The notes under the pieces: model-generated
The model's database searches: none
What the model saw: the letters and a program-made list of their open reading frames with translations, nothing else
Told to the model about the DNA's origin: nothing
Translations under genes and position numbers: made by a program
Shown here: positions 7,076 through 12,891 of the stretch, one piece after another
Position numbering within the stretch: position 1 is the first letter of the stretch
How the letters are laid out: every line of letters begins with the position of its first letter
NCBI GenBank assembly: GCA_964559535.1
Contig: CAZLIC010000102.1
Location: 1 to 12,891 of the forward strand
Length of the DNA: 12,891 nt
DNA from: CAZLIC01 sp964559535
GTDB taxonomy: Bacteria; Pseudomonadota; Alphaproteobacteria; Rhodobacterales; Rhodobacteraceae
Reading direction: 5' to 3'

Positions 7076-7095
7076 TCCATGATCCCCGTTCTCAT
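7072..7095 (-). other. Possible seven-codon mini-ORF coupled to the ALDH16 start
   Basis: The ATG inside the 52-bp repeat opens the frame MRTGIME, whose TGA overlaps the ALDH16 ATG as ATGA. In polycistronic mRNA such overlaps permit translational coupling. Translation of the mini-ORF itself is unproven and its ribosome site (TTTGGGCAAAG) is weak. Confidence 0.3.
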
Positions 7096-7139
7096 CTTTG
7101 CCCAAATACCCTGGGGGTCCGGGGGCAAGGCCCCCGGCG
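7088..7139 (-). repeat. 52-bp intergenic hairpin repeat, copy A
   Basis: It matches copy B at 10826-10877 in 49 of 52 positions, on the opposite strand. It has a perfect 8-bp stem CCGGGGGC/GCCCCCGG (7119-7126 with 7130-7137; loop CTT on the minus strand), then a C-run/G-run, and a less GC-rich tail GTATTTGGGCAAAGATGAG. Two of the three differences fall in or at the hairpin loop, so the stem is preserved. It fills most of the deoC-ALDH16 gap. Confidence 0.85.
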
Positions 7140-7146
7140 CTCCCGG

Positions 7147-8154
7147 CTATCCCATCGCGTGGCGGTTGGCGGCGGAATAGGCGCCGGTCAGGAAATGCTC
7201 CAGCTGCCGTTCGATGTCGCCCAGCAGGGACGAGGCGCCGTAGCGGAACAGGTCGGGCTGCAGCCATGGGTCGCCCAGTTCGTCCTTCATCAAGGACAGG
7301 TACACCAGCGCATCCTTGGCCTTCGAGATGCCGCCCGCGGGCTTGTAGCCCACCTTGATGCCCGTTCGCGCCTCATAGGCGCGGATCGCCCGCACCATGG
7401 TCAGCGTGACCGGCAGCGTGGCGTTCACGCCTTCCTTCCCGGTCGATGTCTTGATGAAATCCGCCCCCGCCATCATGCACACCAGCGACGCCTTCATCAC
7501 GTTGCGCAGGGTGCCCAGTTCGCCGGTGGCCAGAATGGCCTTCACATGGGCATCGCCACAGGCCGCGCGCATCTCGGCCATCTCGTCATACAGCGCCTGC
7601 CAGTTGCCGGTCAGCGCATGGCGGCGCGAGATGACGATGTCGATTTCCTTTGCCCCAGCGGCCACGCTTTCGCGGATTTCCTGCACGCGCAGGTGCCAGG
7701 GCGACAGGCCCGCCGGAAACCCGGTGGACACGGCCGCCACCGGGATGCCCGAGCCTTCCAGCGCCTTCACCGCGGTTTCGACCATGTCGTGATACACGCA
7801 GACGGCGCCGACCTTCAGGTCCGGCATTCCCAGCCGGTCCAGCATCCAGGGCGCCACCGGCTGGCGCGCCTTGCTGCACAGCCGCTCCACCCGGCCCCAG
7901 GTATCGTCGCCCGACAGCGTGGTCAGGTCGATCAGCGTGACGGCCTTCAGCAGCCAGGCCGCCTGCCATTCCTTCTTGACCGACCGCCGCCCCGGCAGCG
8001 TGGCGCAGCGGCGTTCCACGGCGCTGGTGTTCACCTGCACGCCCGCCACCCAGTCCAGGTCCAGCGCCATGCCGGGGTTGCGCGGGTGGGCATGGCCGGG
8101 AATCACCTGGGGCAACTGGCCGGATGCCGCTTGTACCGGGGAAAGCGTGGTCAT
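7147..8154 (-). CDS. deoC: Deoxyribose-phosphate aldolase
   Basis: Cleaves 2-deoxy-D-ribose 5-phosphate to glyceraldehyde 3-phosphate and acetaldehyde (EC 4.1.2.4) in deoxynucleoside catabolism. The 335-residue TIM-barrel shows the Schiff-base lysine Lys235 in FIKTSTGK, the activating lysine Lys271 in GYKPAGG, the catalytic aspartate Asp172 in KEIDIVI, and VKAILATGEL (204-213). It is longer than the E. coli enzyme because of about 65 extra N-terminal residues, as seen in eukaryote-like and many alphaproteobacterial DeoC proteins. The start at 8154 is supported by GAGGTGG three bases upstream. It is the first gene of the minus-strand set and lies next to a palindrome that may be its operator. 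No other deo genes (deoA, deoD, deoR) are in the window. Confidence 0.95.
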   Translation of the reverse strand: MTTLSPVQAASGQLPQVIPGHAHPRNPGMALDLDWVAGVQVNTSAVERRCATLPGRRSVKKEWQAAWLLKAVTLIDLTTLSGDDTWGRVERLCSKARQPVAPWMLDRLGMPDLKVGAVCVYHDMVETAVKALEGSGIPVAAVSTGFPAGLSPWHLRVQEIRESVAAGAKEIDIVISRRHALTGNWQALYDEMAEMRAACGDAHVKAILATGELGTLRNVMKASLVCMMAGADFIKTSTGKEGVNATLPVTLTMVRAIRAYEARTGIKVGYKPAGGISKAKDALVYLSLMKDELGDPWLQPDLFRYGASSLLGDIERQLEHFLTGAYSAANRHAMG

Positions 8155-8234
8155 CGGCCACCTCTGCCGCTGTCAGGATCAGTGGAACATGCACGCGGGC
8201 GGGCGGGCTGGCAAGACTGCTGTCCGCATGAAAC

Positions 8235-8248
8235 TGACCACATGGTCA
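8235..8248. promoter_or_regulatory. Palindromic operator candidate TGACCA-CA-TGGTCA
   Basis: A perfect 6+2+6 inverted repeat in the 165-bp divergent deoC/nhaD region, in a locally A+T-rich patch. On the minus strand it overlaps a TTGACC that could be a -35 element for deoC, about 80 bases upstream of its ATG. The form is typical of sites for dimeric repressors such as TetR- or GntR-type proteins. No regulator gene is adjacent. Confidence 0.5.
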
Positions 8249-8277
8249 AATTATTGCGCTCTTGACCCGGCCGCCCG

Positions 8278-8290
8278 CACGTTGAACGTG
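8278..8290. promoter_or_regulatory. Palindrome CACGTT-G-AACGTG upstream of nhaD
   Basis: A perfect 6+1+6 inverted repeat ends 29 bases before the nhaD ATG. It overlaps or directly follows any promoter based on the plus-strand TTGACC at 8262-8267. The one-base centre is too tight for an RNA hairpin with all six pairs, so DNA recognition is more likely than RNA structure. Confidence 0.4.
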
Positions 8291-8319
8291 ACGCGGCCAT
8301 CCCGAGCGGAGACCGACAG

Positions 8320-9624
8320 ATGCCTGACCTTGACCTGACCGCGCATTGGGCCGGGATTCTGTCCCTGGTCATCTTCGTCACCGCCTATGTGCTGGTGGTG
8401 TTCGAGGAAGCCACGCACCTGCGCAAGTCGAAGCCCGTCATGCTGGCCGCCGGTCTGATCTGGGGGCTGATCGGCCTTGCCTATGTGATGGCCGGGCAGC
8501 CCGATGCCGCGCATGACCATGCGGCCGAGATCATCGAGGAATACGGCGAGCTGTTCCTGTTCCTGCTGGTGGCCATCACCTACGTGAACACCCTGGAGGA
8601 GCGGCGGGCGTTCGAGGTGCTGCGGGCGTGGCTGGTGGGCCTGGGGCTGGGCTACCGGGCGCTGTTCCTGCTGACAGGCATCCTGTCGTTCTTCCTGTCC
8701 GGGGTGCTGGACAACCTGACCACCGCGCTGGTGATGGGGGCCGTGGTGCTGGCCATCGGGCGCGGCGACGCGCGATTCGTGGCCATGGGCTGCGTGAACG
8801 TGGTGGTGGCCGCCAATGCGGGCGGGGCCTTTTCCCCCTTCGGCGACATCACCACGCTGATGGTCTGGCAGCAGGGCAAGCTGAGTTTCTTCGAGTTCTT
8901 CAACCTTTTCCTGCCCTCGGTCGTGAACTGGCTTGTGCCCGCGGCGCTGATGCTGGCCGCCGTGCCCGCCACAAGACCCCCGGCAATGACCGAAACCGTC
9001 ACCGCCAAGCCGGGCATGTGGGGCGTGGTGGTGCTGTTTGCGGCCACCATCGCCACCGCCGTGGCGTTCAAGAACTTTCTGCACCTGCCGCCCGCGCTGG
9101 GCATGATGCTGGGCCTTGGCTATCTGCAGATCTTCTCCTTCACCCTGCAGCGCAAGGGGCACCGGCACGGCGACGAGGACATGATCCTGGACAGCTTCCA
9201 GCAGGTGCAGAAGGTTGAATGGGACACGCTCTTGTTCTTCTTCGGCATCATCTTTGCGGTGGGGGGCCTTGGCGTGCTGGGCTATCTGGGGCTCGCCTCG
9301 GACTTCCTGTACGCCGACCTTGGCCCCACCTACGCCAACATCATCATCGGCGCGCTGTCGGCCATCGTCGACAACATCCCGCTGATGTTTGCCGTGCTGA
9401 CGATGGACCCGGCCATGTCCGACGGGCAGTGGCTGCTGATCACGCTGACCTGCGGCGTGGGCGGGTCGATGCTGTCCATCGGCTCGGCCGCGGGGGTGGC
9501 GCTGATGGGGCTGGCGAAGGGGGCCTACACCTTTTCGTCGCACCTGCGCTGGACCTGGGCCGTGGCGATGGGCTATGCGGCGTCCATTGCGGTGCATCTG
9601 TGGCTGAACGCAGCCCTGTTCTAG
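8320..9624 (+). CDS. nhaD: NhaD-type Na+/H+ antiporter
   Basis: An inner-membrane exporter of Na+ (or Li+) in exchange for H+, with a role in salt and pH tolerance. It is a 434-residue, strongly hydrophobic ion-transporter-superfamily protein with about 11-12 membrane segments. The two inverted halves are visible: SGVLDNLTTALVMG (127-140) with GGAFSPFGDITTLMVW (168-183), and SAIVDNIPLMFAV (347-359) with GVGGSMLSIGSAAG (379-392). The paired Asp-Asn motifs (131-132 and 351-352) sit at the broken helices that form the ion site in this fold. A short histidine/acid cytoplasmic or periplasmic loop (HRHGDEDM, 281-288) follows the middle helix. The start at 8320 follows GGAGA (8308-8312). The length is typical of proteobacterial NhaD. 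ArsB and DASS transporters share the fold but lack these motifs. Confidence 0.9.
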   Translation: MPDLDLTAHWAGILSLVIFVTAYVLVVFEEATHLRKSKPVMLAAGLIWGLIGLAYVMAGQPDAAHDHAAEIIEEYGELFLFLLVAITYVNTLEERRAFEVLRAWLVGLGLGYRALFLLTGILSFFLSGVLDNLTTALVMGAVVLAIGRGDARFVAMGCVNVVVAANAGGAFSPFGDITTLMVWQQGKLSFFEFFNLFLPSVVNWLVPAALMLAAVPATRPPAMTETVTAKPGMWGVVVLFAATIATAVAFKNFLHLPPALGMMLGLGYLQIFSFTLQRKGHRHGDEDMILDSFQQVQKVEWDTLLFFFGIIFAVGGLGVLGYLGLASDFLYADLGPTYANIIIGALSAIVDNIPLMFAVLTMDPAMSDGQWLLITLTCGVGGSMLSIGSAAGVALMGLAKGAYTFSSHLRWTWAVAMGYAASIAVHLWLNAALF

Positions 9625-9637
9625 GGGCTTGGCCCCC
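9624..9637 (+). terminator. Weak terminator-like hairpin after nhaD
   Basis: GGGGC-TTG-GCCCC (9624-9636) starts within the nhaD stop codon and is followed by CTTGTG rather than a T-run. A second hairpin, CCCC-GCA-GGGG (9672-9682), precedes the dnaN ribosome site. Read-through from nhaD to dnaN cannot be excluded. Confidence 0.3.
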
Positions 9638-9701
9638 TTGTGCGGAACCGGAAAACAGCTAACGTGCCGGTCCCCGCAGGGGGGCAATTGGGGGATACGG
9701 G

Positions 9702-10820
9702 ATGAAGCTCAGCATCGAGCGCGCGGCGCTGCTGAAGGCCGTCGGTCAGGCGCAGTCGGTCGTCGAACGGCGCAACACGATCCCCATCCTGGCGAACGTG
9801 CTGATCGAGGCCGAGGGCGCCAGCGTCAGCTTCCGCGCCACCGACCTGGACATTGAGGTGGTGGACCGCGCCCCCGCGATGGTGGAACGCCCCGGCGCCA
9901 CCACCGTGTCGGCGGTGACCCTGCATGAAATCGTGCGCAAGCTGCCCGATGGCGCGCTGGTCACGCTGACGTTTGACGCCGTGCAGCAGCGGCTGACGGT
10001 GGCCGCGGGACGGTCGACCTTCCAGCTGGCCACCCTGCCGCGCGAGGATTTCCCGGTGATGGCCAGCGCCGAGTACGCCTGCAGCTTCTCGGCCCCCGCG
10101 CCGCTGCTGCGGCGGCTGTTCGACAAGGCCAAGTTCGCGATTTCCACAGAAGAGACGCGGTACTACCTGAACGGCATCTACCTGCACACCGCCACCTCGG
10201 ATGGCGCCCGCGTGCTGCGTTGCGTGGCCACCGACGGCCACCGCCTGGCCCGCATCGACGCCCCATTGCCCGAAGGCGCCGACGCGATGCCGGGCGTCAT
10301 CGTGCCGCGCAAGACGGTGGGCGAGCTGATGAAGCTTCTGGACAGCGACGACGCGGTGATCGCGGTGTCGGTCAGCGAAACCAAGGTGCGCTTCGCCACC
10401 CCCGGCATCACCCTGACATCCAAGGTGATCGACGGCACCTTCCCCGATTACAGCCGGGTGATTCCGCTGGGCAACACCCGCAAGATGGAAGTCGACGCCG
10501 CCGAATTTGCCCGCGCGGTGGACCGGGTGGCGACCGTGTCGTCGGAACGGTCGCGCGCGGTGAAGCTGTCGCTGGAAGAGGACCGGCTGGTGCTGTCGGT
10601 GAACGCGCCGAATGCCGGCGCCGCCGAGGAGGAACTGGCCGTCGCCTATGACAGCGAGAAGCTGGAGATCGGGTTCAACGCCAAGTACCTCTTGGAGATT
10701 GCAAGCCAGGTGGACCGCGAGAACGCCGTGTTCCTGTTCAACTCCAGCGGCGACCCGACGCTGATGCGCGAAGGCGGCGATACCTCGGCACTGTATGTCG
10801 TGATGCCGATGCGCGTGTGA
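9702..10820 (+). CDS. dnaN: DNA polymerase III subunit beta (sliding clamp)
   Basis: Forms the dimeric ring that holds DNA polymerase III and many repair proteins on DNA. The 372-residue length is standard. Family marks are MKLSIERAALLKAV at the start, ERRNTIPILANVLIEA (22-37), ATDLDIEV, ATDGHRLARID (176-186), DGTFPDYSRVIP, and the ending VMPMRV with the clamp's C-terminal PMR. Three clamp folds of about 120 residues fit the length. The start at 9702 follows GGGGGA. The usual neighbour dnaA is not upstream; nhaD is there instead. recF follows after a 49-base gap occupied by the repeat element. Confidence 0.97.
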   Translation: MKLSIERAALLKAVGQAQSVVERRNTIPILANVLIEAEGASVSFRATDLDIEVVDRAPAMVERPGATTVSAVTLHEIVRKLPDGALVTLTFDAVQQRLTVAAGRSTFQLATLPREDFPVMASAEYACSFSAPAPLLRRLFDKAKFAISTEETRYYLNGIYLHTATSDGARVLRCVATDGHRLARIDAPLPEGADAMPGVIVPRKTVGELMKLLDSDDAVIAVSVSETKVRFATPGITLTSKVIDGTFPDYSRVIPLGNTRKMEVDAAEFARAVDRVATVSSERSRAVKLSLEEDRLVLSVNAPNAGAAEEELAVAYDSEKLEIGFNAKYLLEIASQVDRENAVFLFNSSGDPTLMREGGDTSALYVVMPMRV

Positions 10821-10825
10821 TGGAC

Positions 10826-10877
10826 CGCCGGGGGCGCTGCCCCCGGACCCCCGGGGTATTTGGGCAAAGATGAGAAC
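10826..10877 (+). repeat. 52-bp intergenic hairpin repeat, copy B
   Basis: Near-identical to copy A (3 differences in 52), with stem CCGGGGGC/GCCCCCGG (10828-10835 with 10839-10846) and loop GCT. It begins 5 bases after the dnaN stop and contains the recF start codon (10870) in its conserved tail. The hairpin followed by GTATTT could attenuate transcription between dnaN and recF. Confidence 0.85.
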
Positions 10878-11967
10878 ACAGGCCGGTTTTGCCGTTGCCC
10901 GGCTGACGCTGTCGCATTTCCGCAGCCACCGATTGACGCAGTTGGACCTGGGCGGGCGGACGGCGGTGTTCGCCGGGCCGAACGGGGCGGGCAAGACCAA
11001 TGTGCTGGAGGCGGTGTCGCTGCTGTCGCCCGGGCGCGGACTGCGGCGGGCCGAGGCGGCCGAACTGGCGCGGCAGCCCGAGGGAATTGGCTGGAAGGTG
11101 GTGGCCGACCTGACAGGGCCGGACGGGGATCATCAGGTGGAAAGCTGGGCCGGGCCGGGCGAGGCGCGGCAGGTGCGGATTGACGGCAAGGCGGCATCGC
11201 AGGCGGCGCTGGGGCGGCTGTGCCGTGTCCTGTGGCTGGTGCCAGCGATGGACCGGCTGTGGCTGGACGGGGCCGAGGGGCGTCGGCGGTTTCTGGACCG
11301 GGTGGCGCTGTCGTTCTATCCCGACCATGGCGAGGCGGTGCTGGGCTATGACAAGGCGATGCGCGAGCGCAACCGGCTGTTGAAGGACCAGGTGGCGGAT
11401 GCGCGCTGGTACCAGGCGCTGGAGGCGCAGATGGGGCAGGCGGCCGACCTGATTTCCGGCAACCGGCAGGCCGCGGTGGACCGCCTGCTGGCGGCGCAGG
11501 GCGGGGGCAGCGCCTTTCCGGCGGCCGCGCTGCAGCTGGTGTGCGAGGGGCCTGCGGTGGGAGAGGCGTTCCTGCGCGCGCTGGCCGAGGGGCGGCGGCG
11601 CGACATGGCGGCGGGGCGCACGCTGGCCGGGCCGCACCGGGCCGACCTTCTGGCGACCTATGCCGCGAAGGCGATGCCCGCCGCGCAGTGTTCCACCGGC
11701 GAGCAGAAGGCGCTGCTGATCCGCCTGATCCTGGCCAATGCCCGGGCGCTGGCCGATGACGCGGGCGCGCCGGTGCTGCTGTTGGACGAGGTGGCGGCGC
11801 ATCTGGACCCGGACCGGCGCGCGGCGCTGTATGACGAGATCGCGGCCCTGGGGACGCAGGCGCTGATGACGGGCACCGAGGCGGCGCTGTTTGACAGTCT
11901 GGGCGGCAGGGGGCAGGGATTTGCCGTCGCCGACGAGGGCGGCGAAACCCGGATCGTACCCGCATGA
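10870..11967 (+). CDS. recF: DNA replication and repair protein RecF
   Basis: An SMC-like ATPase that, with RecO and RecR, loads RecA at single-strand gaps. The 365-residue protein has Walker A GPNGAGKT (36-43), a signature region CSTGEQKALLIRLILA (274-289) and Walker B VLLLDEVAAHLD (302-313), in the order of the family. HFRSHRLTQLDL (16-27) is the usual N-terminal strand. The ATG at 10870 lies inside the 52-bp repeat, and the first residues MRT come from repeat sequence. No better downstream start exists before the conserved strand, and the ribosome site (GGGCAAAG) is poor. The 3' end overlaps the next gene by ATGA. Confidence 0.95.
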   Translation: MRTQAGFAVARLTLSHFRSHRLTQLDLGGRTAVFAGPNGAGKTNVLEAVSLLSPGRGLRRAEAAELARQPEGIGWKVVADLTGPDGDHQVESWAGPGEARQVRIDGKAASQAALGRLCRVLWLVPAMDRLWLDGAEGRRRFLDRVALSFYPDHGEAVLGYDKAMRERNRLLKDQVADARWYQALEAQMGQAADLISGNRQAAVDRLLAAQGGGSAFPAAALQLVCEGPAVGEAFLRALAEGRRRDMAAGRTLAGPHRADLLATYAAKAMPAAQCSTGEQKALLIRLILANARALADDAGAPVLLLDEVAAHLDPDRRAALYDEIAALGTQALMTGTEAALFDSLGGRGQGFAVADEGGETRIVPA

Positions 11968-12584
11968 CCGTGACCGGATACCAGCTGTTCCTTTACGCCC
12001 TTGGCATGGCGGGCCTGTGGGCGGTGCCGGGCCCGGTGTGGGTGGCGCTGACGGCGCGCGCCCTGTCGGGCGGCATGGCGGCGGCCTGGCCGCTGGCCGT
12101 GGGCGTGGCGCTGGGCGATCTCGTCTGGCCCCTGGCCGCCATTCTGGGCCTGACCTGGATCGAGAGCGTCTACGGCGACTTCCTGTCGCTGCTGCGCTGG
12201 GTGGCGGCCGTGGTGTTCCTGCTGATGGGGGTGATGCTGATCCGCAAGCCTGCTGTCGCCATGAACGCCGACAGCCGCCTGACCCGCCCCGGCCTGCTGG
12301 CGGGCTTTACCGTGGGGGTGGCGGCGGTGATCGGCAACCCCAAGGCGATCCTGTTCTACATGGGTGCGCTGCCCGGCTTCTTCGACCTTGGCCGGGTCAC
12401 CGCGCCCGACATCGCCGCGATCATCGCCATTTCGGCGGTTGTCCCCATGGCCGGGAACCTGGGCCTTGCGCTGTTCCTGGACCGGGCGCGCAGGCTGCTG
12501 TCGTCTCCTGCCGCGGTGCGGCGGCTGAACGTAGGGTCGGGGGTGCTGCTGATGGGTGTGGCCGTCGCAATTGCAGTTTACTGA
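11964..12584 (+). CDS. LysE/RhtB family amino-acid exporter
   Basis: A 206-residue inner-membrane protein with about six hydrophobic segments, of the family that exports amino acids (lysine, homoserine/threonine and others). The motifs VPGPVWVALTARALSGG (21-37) and IGNPKAILFYMGALPGFF (123-140) are those of LysE/RhtB proteins. Its ATG overlaps the recF stop (ATGA), so it is very likely translated by coupling from recF mRNA. The substrate is unknown. The link to a recombination gene looks like operon hitch-hiking rather than shared function. Confidence 0.88.
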   Translation: MTVTGYQLFLYALGMAGLWAVPGPVWVALTARALSGGMAAAWPLAVGVALGDLVWPLAAILGLTWIESVYGDFLSLLRWVAAVVFLLMGVMLIRKPAVAMNADSRLTRPGLLAGFTVGVAAVIGNPKAILFYMGALPGFFDLGRVTAPDIAAIIAISAVVPMAGNLGLALFLDRARRLLSSPAAVRRLNVGSGVLLMGVAVAIAVY

Positions 12585-12664
12585 CCAGTGTGAGACTTTA
12601 CAGGACCAATCCGCTGGGTCAGGCCATGAACGCTCCACTCCGCAACAGCCGGGATGCCCTTCCG

Positions 12665-12847
12665 ATGTACGCCATTGCCTTCGACCTGGAAATCGCGACG
12701 CTGAAACGCGAGTATGGCGATCCCTACAATAACGCGCATTTCGAGGTGAGGCGGGAACTCGAATCGCTCGATTTCAACTGGACGCAAGGAAGCGTCTATC
12801 TTTACGAAGGCACCGGCGGACTGGCGGCAGTGTATCGGAGCGTCTGA
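12665..12847 (+). CDS. VapD-like protein (Cas2-fold ribonuclease toxin family), apparently truncated
   Basis: The sequence MYAIAFDLEIATLKREYGDP, then YNNAHFEVRRELESLDFNWTQGSVYLYEG, matches the first two-thirds of VapD proteins, which are small Cas2-fold endoribonucleases; H. influenzae VapD is the toxin of the VapXD pair. Family members are usually about 90-100 residues and continue with a W-x-x-x-S-V-x-D-I-R-A-F region. Here a TGA ends the frame after 60 residues. The 44 bases left in the window encode ASLGW in the same frame and end with SVA in the next frame, faintly like the missing part, so a frameshift or an early stop is likely. The family-type start is 12665; an in-frame ATG at 12626 would add 13 atypical residues. 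No antitoxin-like ORF lies in the 80-base gap after the LysE gene. The region is noticeably less GC-rich than recF. Confidence 0.7.
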   Translation: MYAIAFDLEIATLKREYGDPYNNAHFEVRRELESLDFNWTQGSVYLYEGTGGLAAVYRSV

Positions 12848-12891
12848 TCTACGGCTGCGGCTTCGCTGGGATGGCCGCCTGAGCGTCGCTG

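Noticed and set aside
4709..7180. An 823-codon open frame on the plus strand opposite ALDH16
   Set aside because: It is a shadow of the ALDH16 frame caused by high GC. It is rich in His/Arg/Gln/Pro with no family resemblance and no ribosome site.
8251..9687. A long minus-strand frame opposite nhaD
   Set aside because: It is a low-complexity His/Gln/Gly-rich product mirroring the hydrophobic NhaD codons, so a composition artefact.
9625..9701. Replication origin next to dnaN
   Set aside because: No TTATCCACA-like boxes or A+T-rich unwinding stretch are seen. The spacer is 77 bases and GC-rich.
12626..12664. Earlier ATG at 12626 as the VapD start
   Set aside because: The 13 added residues do not fit the family, whose proteins start at MYAIAFDL. 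The preceding ribosome site is poorly spaced.

Overview
The window looks like chromosomal DNA from a GC-rich alphaproteobacterium, most likely Rhodobacteraceae (Rhodobacter/Loktanella-like). The reasons are the very high third-position GC, a two-domain ALDH16-type aldehyde dehydrogenase beside deoC, the dnaN-recF pair, and a short GC-rich intergenic hairpin repeat of a kind I associate with that family. This placement is inference, because no marker gene was searched.

Layout from left to right. Bases 1-635 are the 3' end of a MalK/UgpC/SmoK-type ABC sugar or polyol transporter ATPase, probably the last gene of its operon. Bases 636-1514 contain no credible protein gene. They hold a tRNA pair (a complete class-I tRNA with the odd anticodon UGA, then a damaged tRNA-Ile(GAU)) and many GC-rich hairpins. 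Bases 1518-2657 encode a slipin/SPFH protein with three tandem copies of a 68-residue head module, closed by a 12-bp terminator. On the minus strand, 8154 down to 2701, lie deoC, the ALDH16 enzyme and an RTX-type beta-solenoid protein. Acetaldehyde released by DeoC is a plausible substrate for the dehydrogenase. The RTX protein may be read separately or by read-through. The divergent region 8155-8319 has two perfect palindromes that look like operators. On the plus strand follow nhaD (Na+/H+ antiporter), dnaN, recF, a LysE/RhtB-type exporter overlapping recF by ATGA, and a VapD-like Cas2-fold ribonuclease whose frame stops early at the window edge.

The observations most worth a second look are: (i) the triple 68-residue module in the slipin; (ii) the RTX protein, built of about 18 nineteen-residue rungs that drift from Asn-rich to classical Asp-rich RTX repeats; (iii) a 52-bp hairpin repeat present at both the deoC/ALDH16 and dnaN/recF junctions, which supplies the recF start codon in one place and a seven-codon mini-ORF coupled to the ALDH16 start in the other; (iv) the tRNA with a serine-type anticodon, class-I shape and a G3-U70 pair; and (v) the orphan, apparently truncated VapD.
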